DNA of 56,747 bases from an uncultured Oscillospiraceae bacterium (GCA_905198295.1 CAJKBW010000004.1:1-56747); one strand, 5' to 3'; positions 34,443 to 43,468 are shown, counted from the first letter of the stretch. The notes: a model not told the origin generated them from the letters alone. Program-made: numbers and translations.

Positions 34443-35858
34443 TTAATTCAGAATACGGTCAACCCTGCCGTAGAGAATCCATGTTTTCGCTTCGGTGATG
34501 GTCACCTCGGCATCGCAGCCGACCCACTCGGCCGGACCGTCCACCCGGACAATGATGTTTTCCGGCAGCCGCGCCTCCAGAAATCCGCCGCTGTCCGTCT
34601 CAATCAGCGCGTGCCGTGTCATCCCCACCAGATGCTGCAGCCGCTGTTCTGCAAGCTGCTCCTGCACGGCGGTCAGCTCCTGGAACCAGGCGGTTTTGGT
34701 CTCCGGCGGGACCGGGTCCGCCATCTTCGCCGCCGGCGTACCCTGCCGCGGGGAAAAGATGAAGGTGTACAGCGACACAAACCCCACCTGACGGATGAGG
34801 TCCAGCGTCTGTTCAAAGTCTTCCCGCATTTCGCCCGGAAATCCCACAATGACATCGCTGGTAAAGGCAATATCCGGAACCGCCCGCCGCGCATAAGCGA
34901 TCAATTCAAGATACTGCTCACGGGTATAGCCGCGGTTCATTGCCTTCAGCACCCGGTTGCTGCCCGACTGAAACGGCAGATGAAAATGCCGGGACACCTT
35001 TTTGCATTCGGCAATGGCATCAAAGAGCGCCGGCGTGGCGTCCTTCGGATGAGAGGTCATAAAGCGGATCAGGAAATCGCCGTCAACCGCATTGATCCGG
35101 CGGAGCAGTTCCGGAAAATCCACCCCGTCCTGCGTTCCCTTCCCGTAGGAATTGACGTTCTGGCCGAGCAAAGTAATGTCCTTATAGCCCGCCCCGACCA
35201 GCTGCCGGACCTCCGCCAGAATATCCTCCGGACGGCGGCTGCGTTCCCGGCCGCGTACATACGGCACGATACAGTAGGAACAGAAATTGTTGCAGCCGTA
35301 CATGATCGGCACAAACGCCTTGAACGTCCCATCGCGGCGGACCGGAATCCCTTCTGCGATCACGCCGTCCTCCTGCGGCCGCTCGATCACGCGGCCTTCG
35401 GTGAGCGCCCGGTACAGCAGTTCCGGAAAGCGGTGCAGCACATGGGTGCCGAACAGCAGCCCCACAAACGGATAGCTTTTGCGGAATTTTTCCGCCACCG
35501 CTTCCTGCTGCACCATACAGCCGCATACGCCGATGAGCACATCGGGACGCCGGCGCTTGATGTTTTTAAGCGCACCCACATTGCCGAATACCCGATCCTC
35601 CGCATGCCCGCGCACCGCGCAGGTGTTGTACAGGATCACGTCGGCCTCCTCCGGGTTTTCGGTGAAGCCAAAGCCCATCTCCGCGAGCATCCCTTTGATA
35701 TGCTCGGAATCAGCGACATTTTGCTGGCAGCCGAAGGTGCGCACACAGGCCAGCGGTGCGATACCGCCGCGGCACTCCTCATAGTGGCGGCGCACCCGCT
35801 CAGCAAAGGGCTGCTGCTGCGCCAGTTCTTCTGTTGTTATACGGCGAATCTGCGGCAT
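34443..35858 (-). CDS. miaB: tRNA-2-methylthio-N6-dimethylallyladenosine synthase MiaB
   Basis: Radical-SAM methylthiotransferase converting i6A37 to ms2i6A37 in tRNA. From ATG 35858 (AAAGGAAAAGG upstream) it has 471 residues. N-terminal UPF0004 domain with Fe-S cysteines C44, C80 and C114; radical SAM motif CxxxCxxC at C189, C193, C196; C-terminal TRAM domain from about 405. The frame is open upstream to 36020, but that part spans the promoter and is not coding. First gene of the 14-gene minus-strand array, directly after a strong promoter and a small GCATCC/GGATGC leader hairpin (35880-35895). Confidence 0.95.
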   Translation of the reverse strand: MPQIRRITTEELAQQQPFAERVRRHYEECRGGIAPLACVRTFGCQQNVADSEHIKGMLAEMGFGFTENPEEADVILYNTCAVRGHAEDRVFGNVGALKNIKRRRPDVLIGVCGCMVQQEAVAEKFRKSYPFVGLLFGTHVLHRFPELLYRALTEGRVIERPQEDGVIAEGIPVRRDGTFKAFVPIMYGCNNFCSYCIVPYVRGRERSRRPEDILAEVRQLVGAGYKDITLLGQNVNSYGKGTQDGVDFPELLRRINAVDGDFLIRFMTSHPKDATPALFDAIAECKKVSRHFHLPFQSGSNRVLKAMNRGYTREQYLELIAYARRAVPDIAFTSDVIVGFPGEMREDFEQTLDLIRQVGFVSLYTFIFSPRQGTPAAKMADPVPPETKTAWFQELTAVQEQLAEQRLQHLVGMTRHALIETDSGGFLEARLPENIIVRVDGPAEWVGCDAEVTITEAKTWILYGRVDRILN

Positions 35859-35916
35859 ATCGTGCCTTTTCCTTTCTGCGCATCCCTTTGGATGCCCGAA
35901 GACATTACTTCTTATC

Positions 35917-35945
35917 AGTATAGCAAAAAACGACATTCTTTTCAA
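35917..35945 (-). promoter_or_regulatory. Promoter of the miaB-mutS-mutL-sepF-ileS array
   Basis: On the minus strand, -35 TTGAAA (35945-35940), 17-base spacer, extended -10 TGCTATACT with hexamer at 35922-35917. Start expected near 35910, leaving a leader of about 50 bases. It is the only clear promoter I find ahead of the array. Confidence 0.85.
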
Positions 35946-35980
35946 TCTGTAAGCGGCCGAATTCACAAAGTTTTTTCTTC

Positions 35981-36018
35981 TGAAAAGAAAAGAGGCGGGA
36001 CGCCCGAAAGCGCCCCGC
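35981..36018 (-). terminator. Terminator after the TPR membrane protein gene
   Basis: On the minus strand stem GCGGGGCGC with GCGTCCCGC (36018-36010 with 36003-35995; one G-U pair), loop of six, then CTCTTTTCTTTT. It closes the 36047-39449 unit just upstream of the miaB promoter. Confidence 0.87.
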
Positions 36019-36046
36019 ACACAGATTTCCTTATTCCGACGGCTGT

Positions 36047-36853
36047 CTATTCCGATCGCGCCAATAACGCACGCGCACGCGCGGCATAATAGGTATCGCC
36101 GCCATTTTCCGCAGCAAATTTCAGATATTCGGCAGCCTGCCTGTTGTCCCGGTTATGAAGGCAAATCTGCCCCAGCCAATACCGGGCTTTCACTCTTTCC
36201 AGCATCTGTGCAGATTCGGCCTCAGCCAGTTCACAGAAAAAAGCCATTGCGCCATCGTAATCGCCGGTCAGCATACGCAGCAGGTACCGCTTAATCTGAT
36301 GCGACTGCTGAATGTCTTTGTATTTCTCTTCCGGCAGTCTGCCGCTTCTGATTGCACTTTCCATATACCCCAACGCCACGGCAGCGCCGGGGGCATTTTT
36401 CTCGTGAAGCAGGCAAAGGGCATAATTATTATAATAGCCTGCCATCGCGAACATGCCGTCAGCTGTATCCGAAAAGGCGGGCGGCATCTCCTGAAGAATA
36501 CGCCTGGCCTTTTCAAATTCACCGGTTTCGATATAGCCGGTGGATAAAGCAATCCGGCACAAGGCCATCTGGTTCTGTGGTATTTTGAGCCTGCACCACT
36601 TTTCCAAAAGAGCGATATAGGGTGCGACACAGCAATCCTCCGCCCGCTGACGATAGATTTTTTGTATGCGCTTTGCCGCCACCCTGTTGAGAAGAAATCC
36701 AAGCAACAAAATCCATACACACGACAGAATAAATACCAAAATCATGGCAGCCGGAGAATCTTTTACGAGAGTGGAGGACAACAGGGCACTGACCGCTATC
36801 GCTCCAATACCACCCAGGATATAATAAAAAAACAGATCCCGGAACAGCCTCAC
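36047..36853 (-). CDS. Membrane-anchored protein with tetratricopeptide-like repeats
   Basis: Product of 268 residues. Two N-terminal membrane helices (about 8-28 and 35-58) are followed by a cytoplasmic helical region with TPR-like units: ALCRIALSTGYIETGEFEKARRIL (about 97-120), YNNYALCLLHEKNAPGAAVALGYMESAI and ARYWLGQICLHNRDNRQAAEYLKFAAE. Such repeats bind proteins, so this could be a membrane scaffold. I do not recognise a named family. GTG start, with GAGGGG close upstream. Last of three consecutive membrane-protein genes (40-base gap to the previous one) and followed by a strong terminator. Function unknown. Confidence 0.7.
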   Translation of the reverse strand: MRLFRDLFFYYILGGIGAIAVSALLSSTLVKDSPAAMILVFILSCVWILLLGFLLNRVAAKRIQKIYRQRAEDCCVAPYIALLEKWCRLKIPQNQMALCRIALSTGYIETGEFEKARRILQEMPPAFSDTADGMFAMAGYYNNYALCLLHEKNAPGAAVALGYMESAIRSGRLPEEKYKDIQQSHQIKRYLLRMLTGDYDGAMAFFCELAEAESAQMLERVKARYWLGQICLHNRDNRQAAEYLKFAAENGGDTYYAARARALLARSE

Positions 36854-36893
36854 AAGCCCCTCACTCCCCGCATAAAAATATGCTGCGGAACGC

Positions 36894-38567
36894 CTACCCG
36901 GCTTTAACCGCTGTCACGGTACGCACATTGCCGTCGCCGGTATACTCGAGAACCACCGTATCCCCCGTTTTCAGGAACGGCAGCTGTTCGGACAAACGAA
37001 TCGGCGCCACATAAATCGACTCGTCGTTTTCCAGCCGGAAATAAAACTGCGTGTTGCCGTCGAGCACCGCAGAATATATTTCACCGATCACGCCGGTCAC
37101 CGACTGGCCGGCCGGCTTTTCCACCCCGTCCTCAGAACCGATGGCATTGGCGTAGTTCTGTCTGGCTTCGGCCACGGTTGCCCCGATGCCGACGATGTTG
37201 TACTTTTCCACGTCGACAAAGGCGTACATTTTGATCATCTGTGCGCCGTCCTTGAGCGACATGAAATAGGTCGGCCGGTCATTTATATTCAGCAGCAGCG
37301 GGAAGGTGGCGGTATACCCCTGATCCTGCACCTGGCCCTGTGCCGAACGCTGTGCGGATTTCTCGGTGGCGCCGGGCACCGTGTAAAATTTAGTCTCCTT
37401 GGTCCGCATATTTACCAGCACAAACCCAACATTCGACTGGTCCGCGGCGACCGAAGTCATGCCGGTGTACAAATACACGTCGTCGTTGACCGCAATATAG
37501 TTATAGCCGTCGGTGGTCATCAGCACGCCGCGCTGACCAAAATACGCATTCCAGAAGCCGTTCTGGTATTTCCCGTTCAGATTGAGCTGCTCGATAATCA
37601 GATCCGCGTGGTACACACGGTCCACCCAGTTCGGCACTTTGTCCACCGGGTAATACTGGTGCTCGCCGGTGACGGCATTGACCAGCACCGCTCCCTCTAC
37701 GTCGGCACCGCTCCACACGCCGATGCGGTAGTTTATGCAGGAAACGATCCAGTACGGCGTGCCGTTTTCATCGATCTCAAAAGAATAGGATTCGTCAAAA
37801 ATTTTGGTGGGATAATGGAACCGCAGATAGCGCTTGAGATCCCGCATGAAATACTCACAGGGCGCGTATTTCATCCCTTCGTCCAGCCGGATCAGCTCGG
37901 TTTCCTGCGTCACCATATCCAGGCGCAGATACGCCGGGATACCCTCACTTTGGTTGTTGAACCATTTGATGATATCCCCGTATTCCAGCGGCGTCACCCG
38001 CACCGGTTTCTCGCCGTAATTGATCTGGGTATAATATTCCTCGGAAATCTCGAACTGGCTCACCAGATCCGACATCTCACCAAGCTTGCGCGCGCCCAGC
38101 TGAATCGCCGTGTCACGATCCACCACCGGAATCTGCGACATATTCAGCTCCGCGATATCCTCGGCAAAGTTCCCCTCGGTTTTCACCAGCAGACTCTGGT
38201 AGCGGCTTGCATTGAAAAACTGCGCGCCGATCAGCCAGAAAATCACCATGAGCGCGACAATGCCCCCGGCGATAAACAAAAGGACTTTCAACGCCTTGTT
38301 CGCACGCAGGCCGCTGATGGGCATCTGCGGCAGCGTCACCCGGTTGCCGCCCACTTCCACCACACGGGGCTCGGTATTCTTCTTTACCGCCACCCCTTTG
38401 CCGGTCAGCAGCAGCGCGACAAACACAATCACCAGCACACCGAGCAGAAATTCCCAGAATTCGACGCTGCGCAGATTGATCGGTGGCAGCGTAAACCAAA
38501 AGAGCAGGAAAACCGCCAGCGCCGCGCCAACCCAGCAAACCACGCGATAAATGGTCTTGTTTTTCAA
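36894..38567 (-). CDS. Conserved membrane protein of unknown function (557 residues)
   Basis: Three membrane helices near the N-terminus (about 7-26, 35-54, 93-114) are followed by about 440 residues predicted outside the membrane and rich in Tyr, Trp and beta-type segments: SVEGAVLVNAVTGEHQYYPVDKVPNWVDRVY-like stretches and YNYIAVNDDVYLYTGMTSV. The C-terminal 70 residues (TGVIGEIYSAVLDGNTQFYFRLENDES onward) resemble a small OB-like or SH3-like barrel. I choose a TTG start at 38567, eight bases after AAGGAAAGG; the open frame continues to 38621 without a start signal. I have seen similar proteins only as hypotheticals of gut Clostridia. Cotranscribed with its two membrane-protein neighbours; function unknown. 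Confidence 0.72.
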   Translation of the reverse strand: MKNKTIYRVVCWVGAALAVFLLFWFTLPPINLRSVEFWEFLLGVLVIVFVALLLTGKGVAVKKNTEPRVVEVGGNRVTLPQMPISGLRANKALKVLLFIAGGIVALMVIFWLIGAQFFNASRYQSLLVKTEGNFAEDIAELNMSQIPVVDRDTAIQLGARKLGEMSDLVSQFEISEEYYTQINYGEKPVRVTPLEYGDIIKWFNNQSEGIPAYLRLDMVTQETELIRLDEGMKYAPCEYFMRDLKRYLRFHYPTKIFDESYSFEIDENGTPYWIVSCINYRIGVWSGADVEGAVLVNAVTGEHQYYPVDKVPNWVDRVYHADLIIEQLNLNGKYQNGFWNAYFGQRGVLMTTDGYNYIAVNDDVYLYTGMTSVAADQSNVGFVLVNMRTKETKFYTVPGATEKSAQRSAQGQVQDQGYTATFPLLLNINDRPTYFMSLKDGAQMIKMYAFVDVEKYNIVGIGATVAEARQNYANAIGSEDGVEKPAGQSVTGVIGEIYSAVLDGNTQFYFRLENDESIYVAPIRLSEQLPFLKTGDTVVLEYTGDGNVRTVTAVKAG

Positions 38568-38630
38568 AATGATTACCTTTCCTTTCACGTTCCGCCAGAG
38601 TGGATATACCCGTTCGTGCAAACGCCGGCA

Positions 38631-39449
38631 TTATCTGCGGCGGCGTTTTTTCTTATTCGGATTCACGTAGATAAACCGCTCCACCAGCGAGATTTCCTTA
38701 TAGCCCAGCCAATAGCCCACATGCGCCAGAAGCGGAACAAACACCACCGTCATCAGCATGGCGGCAATCGCTCCCCAGGAGATTTCCGCGGTCATCAGCG
38801 CCGTGCCGCCGGTCAGGCGGTCGAGAATCGGCATGAACGGCACATTCATAAACCGGTAGAACGCGTAGTAATTCGGCAGCAGCACCCCCAGTTTGCTGAG
38901 GATCAGCAGAATATAGGCAGCCGCCGAAGGAATCGCCGCGAGTGCGCCCACTTTAAGGCCGCGCAGCTTATCCTCGGCCATGTGGCCAAAATGCACGCTG
39001 TTGTTGTCCTTATCCCCCTGCGTCCACATCACCGAATAGGGAAACGCCGCCAGCAGCAGCAGGGTCAGGATAGAGCAGATCACATCCTGCGCCACACGGG
39101 CACCGGGCGACATCTCGCTGCGGAGCGTCTCTTTATACAGCTGCTCGGTGGTCGTCGTGGTCTCCTCTTCGCCGGAAGAGGGGCTGTCCTCCGACACCGG
39201 TGCCTCGGAGGAGGCGTCCTCGCTTTCGTCCGCGTAATAATGTTCCTCCACCAGCGTCTGGTTGCCTTCGGAATCCACGCGGTACAGCCGATAACCGATC
39301 TCCCTGGTAAACACCGCGCCGGAAAGCATCATGATGGACGTCACCACAAAAAAGCTCATCACCGCGGCCAGTATCGTCCGCAGCCAGATGCTGACCGACA
39401 GCTTGATGTTCCCCTTGCGGATATCCACCGCGTTCAGGTCCTTTGCCAT
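38631..39449 (-). CDS. Membrane protein of unknown function with acidic Ser/Thr-rich loop
   Basis: Product of 272 residues. Hydrophobic segments at about 22-48, 120-142, 162-185 and 222-245. Between the first and second lies a loop of about 65 residues (58-115) rich in Glu, Ser and Thr (SSEAPVSEDSPSSGEEETTTTTE), probably outside the cell. The C-terminus is strongly basic (NPNKKKRRRR), placing it in the cytoplasm. No family recognised. First gene of the three-gene unit behind a good promoter, 63 bases before the next start. The ATG has only a weak ribosome-binding site (GGGA runs). Confidence 0.68.
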   Translation of the reverse strand: MAKDLNAVDIRKGNIKLSVSIWLRTILAAVMSFFVVTSIMMLSGAVFTREIGYRLYRVDSEGNQTLVEEHYYADESEDASSEAPVSEDSPSSGEEETTTTTEQLYKETLRSEMSPGARVAQDVICSILTLLLLAAFPYSVMWTQGDKDNNSVHFGHMAEDKLRGLKVGALAAIPSAAAYILLILSKLGVLLPNYYAFYRFMNVPFMPILDRLTGGTALMTAEISWGAIAAMLMTVVFVPLLAHVGYWLGYKEISLVERFIYVNPNKKKRRRR

Positions 39450-39509
39450 TTCCCATCATCCCGCCTTTTCTCATCAGACGCTTTTTCCTGCCTCACGCCT
39501 ATTTTGCTG

Positions 39510-39538
39510 ATTATACCATCTTTTCCCTTCTTCGGCAA
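39510..39538 (-). promoter_or_regulatory. Promoter of the three-gene membrane-protein unit
   Basis: On the minus strand, -35 TTGCCG (39538-39533), 17-base spacer, extended -10 TGGTATAAT with hexamer at 39515-39510. It begins 12 bases after the GGDEF-EAL stop, so the unit is read separately from that gene or with readthrough. Confidence 0.8.
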
Positions 39539-39549
39539 CCGGAGAATTG

Positions 39550-41811
39550 TTAAGAATTTTCCTCCTGCGGCCGGTCGAGCAGGGCTTCCAGCTCTTCCCG
39601 CGTCAGATAAGCGCCGAAATGCGCTCCCTGTGCCATGTCGCAGCCCGCCCGGACCACCACCTCAAGCTGGCGTTCATCCTCCACGCCCTCGGCCACCACC
39701 TTGACATGCAGCTCGCGCGCCATATCGGCCAGACCGGTAATCAGCTGCTCGCCGCGCTGGCTGTCGGTGCTTTCCTGCACAAACTGCCGGTCCGCTTTCA
39801 GCACGCTCACCGGCAGATCACGCAGCAGATGCAGCGGGAATCCCCCGCTGCCGCAGCCGCCGGCCGCCAGGGTAAAACCGCGCTGATACAGCTTCCGGGC
39901 AAAGGGCAGCACCTTTTCCCGGTTCTGCTGCAGAAGGACAGGATCCAGCTCCAGCTCGACCAGAAAGGCCGGCACGCCGGTATCCCGGAGTTTTTGCGAC
40001 ATATACTGCAGCAAATGCTCGTCATATGCCTGATGCGGCGAGAGGTGCATAGACAGCGGCACCGGCTTCTTTCCCTCTTCTATCCAGCGGCGCTGCTGCT
40101 CGACCACCGTATCGAAAACAAAGCGGTCCACTTTGAGGATAAACAGATTGTTTTCAAACAGCGGGATAAACGCTTCGGGCATCAGCAGTCCCCGCTCGGG
40201 ATGGTTCCAACGGATCTTGGCTTCCGCCCCGATCACCTGACCATCCTCCAGACGCACGCGGGGCTGATAGCCGATGACGAACTCCCCGCTTTTGAGCGCT
40301 TCTTCCATATGCGCTTCCAGCGAAGCGGCTTCTTCATAGTCCTGCGCTGCCGCCTCCTGATAAAAGGCGATATTCGGAATATCTTCCTGTGCGTGGGTCA
40401 GGCGCCGGCGTTTGATGCTGCGCACCGCCGCGTCGGCCTTTTCCAGCATCAGATGCGGCTGCATGATCTCCTCACCGTCCCGCTCGGTCAGGCAATAGAC
40501 GCCGTAATACAGCTCGATCGGCATATCCGCCAGCTTCTGTGCGGCTATGGCGCGCATCTTTTCGGTAAACAGCAGCGTGCGGCAGCGGATTTCATCCGGC
40601 TGGCGATACTCCATGAGCATAATAAACTTATCCGCCGCGAGGCGCGCAAAAGGCTCACCCCGCCGCAGCATTTTTTTCATTTCCCGGGTCATAAGCCGCA
40701 GCAGCTCATTGCCGGCATCGTAGCCATAGGTCATGTCCAGCGTCCGGAAATGGACAATATCCGCCATCACCACGGCGTACTGCCGCTCGGGATGCTTATC
40801 CAGCTGCGCTTCCATATCGATAATCATCCGCCGCCAGTTGCGCGCGCCGGTAAGGGTATCCCGATAAGCGATGTTGCGCAGCGCCTTCCAGCTTTTGTGG
40901 CGCAGGGCGATCACGTAGACAACCAGCATCATCATCAGGAATATCGTCAGTGCACACAGGCCAAGCGCCCCCATCAGATAGGGCGTCGCACGGGTGAACA
41001 CCTGCTGCTCGGACACCATGCACAGCACCGACCACGATTCGCTTGCCTCCACCGGAGCATACGCGGCGATCTTCCGCTCGCCGGCAAAGCGCAGGCGGAC
41101 CGTATCCGCCTCACGCGCCTCCCATGCGGCTCGCAGTGCCTCTATATCCGCAGCCGCATTGTCCCTGGTCAGCTGAACGATAAAATTCCCGTTGATCTCA
41201 TGGCCGCCCGAATAGGTAACCGGCAGCACCCAGTTGCCGTCGCTGTCCACTACATAGGCATAGCCGACACCGCCGTACACCTTCAGCGGAAAGCCGCGGC
41301 TGATGTCCTCGGCGTAGCCGGTGACGTACAGCCGGCCAAGCGTTTCCCCGCCCCGCTGCACCGTTTGATAAAAGGTAATCACCGCATTTCCCGCAGCGCT
41401 GTCCTCGTATGGCGACGATATGCCGCTGGCCCACTGCGTTACCTCCTCGGGCAGGTCATGCACCGCACCGTCGGAACTGACCGGATCGCTTCCGTTTTCG
41501 TGATAAATCATCCAGGCCAGACCATTATCCAGCGCACAGCGGGAGAGGTAGCTTTGCAGGTCATCCGTACCGGTGAAATCCAGACGCGACAGCGTCGCCG
41601 CAAGCGTATCGGTCACGCCGCGCATCTCCCGCAGAGAGGTGTCCATCATCTGCGCTCCCACCGCCGCCGACTGCTCAAGCTCATCAAACGCATCCTCTTC
41701 ACGGGAACGCCGGGTATAGCCGGCATAGTTTACAAAGGCAGCCAGCAGAAGACTGCACGCTACCAGAAACAGCAGTAGCGTGATGATAATTTTTCCCGGT
41801 TTGGCGTGCAT
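39550..41811 (-). CDS. Membrane GGDEF-EAL protein with degenerate catalytic motifs
   Basis: From ATG 41811 (GGAGGGGAGAG upstream) 753 residues: membrane helix 9-30, extracellular sensor domain of Cache type (about 35-275), membrane helix 279-303, GGDEF domain (about 310-470) and EAL domain (about 500-745). The GGDEF signature is replaced by AADKF (392-396), so cyclase activity is unlikely. In the EAL domain, EAL reads EAK (530-532), the DDFG metal site is replaced by GGCG (651-654), and only AEGVE (708-712) remains intact, so phosphodiesterase activity is also unlikely. It may instead bind c-di-GMP or act by protein contact. Own extended -10 promoter. An upstream frame to 41913 is not credible as coding. 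Confidence 0.88.
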   Translation of the reverse strand: MHAKPGKIIITLLLFLVACSLLLAAFVNYAGYTRRSREEDAFDELEQSAAVGAQMMDTSLREMRGVTDTLAATLSRLDFTGTDDLQSYLSRCALDNGLAWMIYHENGSDPVSSDGAVHDLPEEVTQWASGISSPYEDSAAGNAVITFYQTVQRGGETLGRLYVTGYAEDISRGFPLKVYGGVGYAYVVDSDGNWVLPVTYSGGHEINGNFIVQLTRDNAAADIEALRAAWEAREADTVRLRFAGERKIAAYAPVEASESWSVLCMVSEQQVFTRATPYLMGALGLCALTIFLMMMLVVYVIALRHKSWKALRNIAYRDTLTGARNWRRMIIDMEAQLDKHPERQYAVVMADIVHFRTLDMTYGYDAGNELLRLMTREMKKMLRRGEPFARLAADKFIMLMEYRQPDEIRCRTLLFTEKMRAIAAQKLADMPIELYYGVYCLTERDGEEIMQPHLMLEKADAAVRSIKRRRLTHAQEDIPNIAFYQEAAAQDYEEAASLEAHMEEALKSGEFVIGYQPRVRLEDGQVIGAEAKIRWNHPERGLLMPEAFIPLFENNLFILKVDRFVFDTVVEQQRRWIEEGKKPVPLSMHLSPHQAYDEHLLQYMSQKLRDTGVPAFLVELELDPVLLQQNREKVLPFARKLYQRGFTLAAGGCGSGGFPLHLLRDLPVSVLKADRQFVQESTDSQRGEQLITGLADMARELHVKVVAEGVEDERQLEVVVRAGCDMAQGAHFGAYLTREELEALLDRPQEENS

Positions 41812-41890
41812 GCGGTTCTCTCCCCTCCGCCCGGACGGCTGATCCGGCACCGGAATGCCGAAATTTCCCATTATGCAGGAAACACGCCTT

Positions 41891-41899
41891 AGTATACCA
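41891..41899 (-). promoter_or_regulatory. Extended -10 promoter of the GGDEF-EAL gene
   Basis: Minus-strand TGGTATACT with hexamer at 41896-41891; the -35 region is only T-rich (TTTTGT at a 17-base spacer). Lies between the pdxT terminator and the gene, 73 bases before the start codon from the expected start. Confidence 0.62.
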
Positions 41900-41951
41900 C
41901 TTTTTTCCCGCAAACAAAAGGGGCGGACGCGTTTTTTCCATCCGATACAAG

Positions 41952-41993
41952 AAAAAGAGCGTATGCCGGGGGCATTTGCCCCGGTATACGCTC
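41952..41993 (-). terminator. Terminator of pdxST
   Basis: On the minus strand a long stem beginning GAGCGTAT (41993-41986 with 41964-41957, continuing into CCGGGGC/GCCCCCGG) is followed by TTTTTCTT. It starts five bases after the pdxT stop. Confidence 0.92.
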
Positions 41994-41997
41994 TCCT

Positions 41998-42579
41998 TCA
42001 TACCTTTGCCGCAAAATTCTCCAGAAAATACCGGTGGACCCGCTCGTCGCCGGTAAGTTCGGGGTGGAAGGACACCGCCAGCATATTCCCCTGCTGCGCA
42101 GCGACCATGTGGCCGTCCACGCTGGCCAGGACCTTCACTTCCGCCGATTGTACCGCCTCCATGTAGGGGGCACGGATAAACACCATCGGGATTTCGCCGG
42201 GAATACCGGCAAACGGCGCCTGCACGGAAAAGCTCCCCAGCTGCCGGCCGTAGGCGTTGCGGCGCACGGCGATATCCATGCAGCCGAATCCGCGCACCTC
42301 ATCGTTTACCACCGTTTTCGCCAGCAGGATCATCCCCGCACAGGTGCCGAATACCGGAAGCCCGCGGGTAATCTCCTCCCGCAGCGGCGCAAACATATCC
42401 AGTTCCCGCAGCAGCTTGCCCATCACCGTACTCTCGCCGCCCGGCAGGATCAGGCCGTCGAAATGCTGATTCACGACATCCTCACGCCGGCGCAGCTCCA
42501 GCACCTCCGCCCCCAGGCGGCGCAGCATATCCGCATGCTCAGCGAAAGCCCCCTGTACCGCCAATACGCCTATTCTCAT
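41998..42579 (-). CDS. pdxT: Pyridoxal 5'-phosphate synthase glutaminase subunit PdxT
   Basis: Class I glutamine amidotransferase that supplies ammonia to PdxS for PLP synthesis. Start MRIGVLAVQGAF; LPGGEST near 46-51; nucleophile C80 in GTCAGM; His/Glu pair H172 and E174 in FHPEL. Length 193 is standard. Its start overlaps the pdxS stop by four bases, so translation is coupled. Only the DXP-independent (PdxST) route is represented here. Confidence 0.96.
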   Translation of the reverse strand: MRIGVLAVQGAFAEHADMLRRLGAEVLELRRREDVVNQHFDGLILPGGESTVMGKLLRELDMFAPLREEITRGLPVFGTCAGMILLAKTVVNDEVRGFGCMDIAVRRNAYGRQLGSFSVQAPFAGIPGEIPMVFIRAPYMEAVQSAEVKVLASVDGHMVAAQQGNMLAVSFHPELTGDERVHRYFLENFAAKV

Positions 42580-43448
42580 TTGCCCCGCTCCGCCATCAGC
42601 AGCTCGATTTCCTGCTCGTTGATGCCGACCATAGCCTCACCGAGATCCTCCGACAGGGCGGCGAGCATGTCCGCATCCTGGAAGTTGGTGACCGCCTTGA
42701 CAATCGCCTGGGCGCGCTTGGCCGGATTGCCCGACTTAAAGATGCCGGAACCGACGAAGACGCCTTCCGCCCCAAGCTGCATCATCATAGCCGCATCAGC
42801 CGGCGTCGCAATGCCGCCCGCCGCAAAATTCACCACCGGCAGCCGGCCGGTTTCCTGCACCGCCTGCACCAGCGCATACGGCACAGCGAGCTCCTTGGCG
42901 ATTTCGTACAGCTCATTCGGGTCGGCATTCTGGATCCGGCGGATATCCCGGTTCATCCGGCGCATATGCCGCACCGCCTGAATCACGTCGCCGGTACCCG
43001 GCTCGCCCTTGGTGCGGATCATCGAAGCGCCCTCGTTAATCCGCCGCAGCGCCTCACCGAGATCCTTGGCGCCGCACACAAACGGCACTTTAAAGTCCCG
43101 CTTATTGATGTGGCAGGTGTCGTCGGCCGGCGAGAGCACCTCGCTCTCATCGATATAATCGATCTCGATCGCCTGCAGAATCTGCGCCTCCGCAAAGTGC
43201 CCGATGCGCACCTTGGCCATAACCGGAATCGACACCGCCTGCTGGATGCCGCGAATCATCTTGGGATCACTCATGCGTGCGACCCCGCCGGCCGCCCGGA
43301 TATCCGCCGGAATGCGTTCGAGCGCCATAACGGCGCAGGCGCCGGCCTCTTCTGCAATTTTGGCCTGTTCCGGCGTAGTGACGTCCATGATGACGCCGCC
43401 CTTAAGCATTTGTGCCAGGTTTTTATTGAGTTCATACTGCGTGCTCAT
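42576..43448 (-). CDS. pdxS: Pyridoxal 5'-phosphate synthase lyase subunit PdxS
   Basis: Builds PLP from ribose 5-phosphate, glyceraldehyde 3-phosphate and ammonia; forms a dodecamer decorated with PdxT. From ATG 43448 it has 290 residues with the catalytic lysines K79 (MAKVRIGHF) and K147 (RTKGEPGTGD) and D22, matching the known active site. AAAGGAG lies nine bases upstream; a TTG six bases earlier is less well placed. Divergent from pdxR, its probable regulator. Confidence 0.97.
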   Translation of the reverse strand: MSTQYELNKNLAQMLKGGVIMDVTTPEQAKIAEEAGACAVMALERIPADIRAAGGVARMSDPKMIRGIQQAVSIPVMAKVRIGHFAEAQILQAIEIDYIDESEVLSPADDTCHINKRDFKVPFVCGAKDLGEALRRINEGASMIRTKGEPGTGDVIQAVRHMRRMNRDIRRIQNADPNELYEIAKELAVPYALVQAVQETGRLPVVNFAAGGIATPADAAMMMQLGAEGVFVGSGIFKSGNPAKRAQAIVKAVTNFQDADMLAALSEDLGEAMVGINEQEIELLMAERGK

Positions 43449-43468
43449 AACCAACCGCTCCTTTTGTC

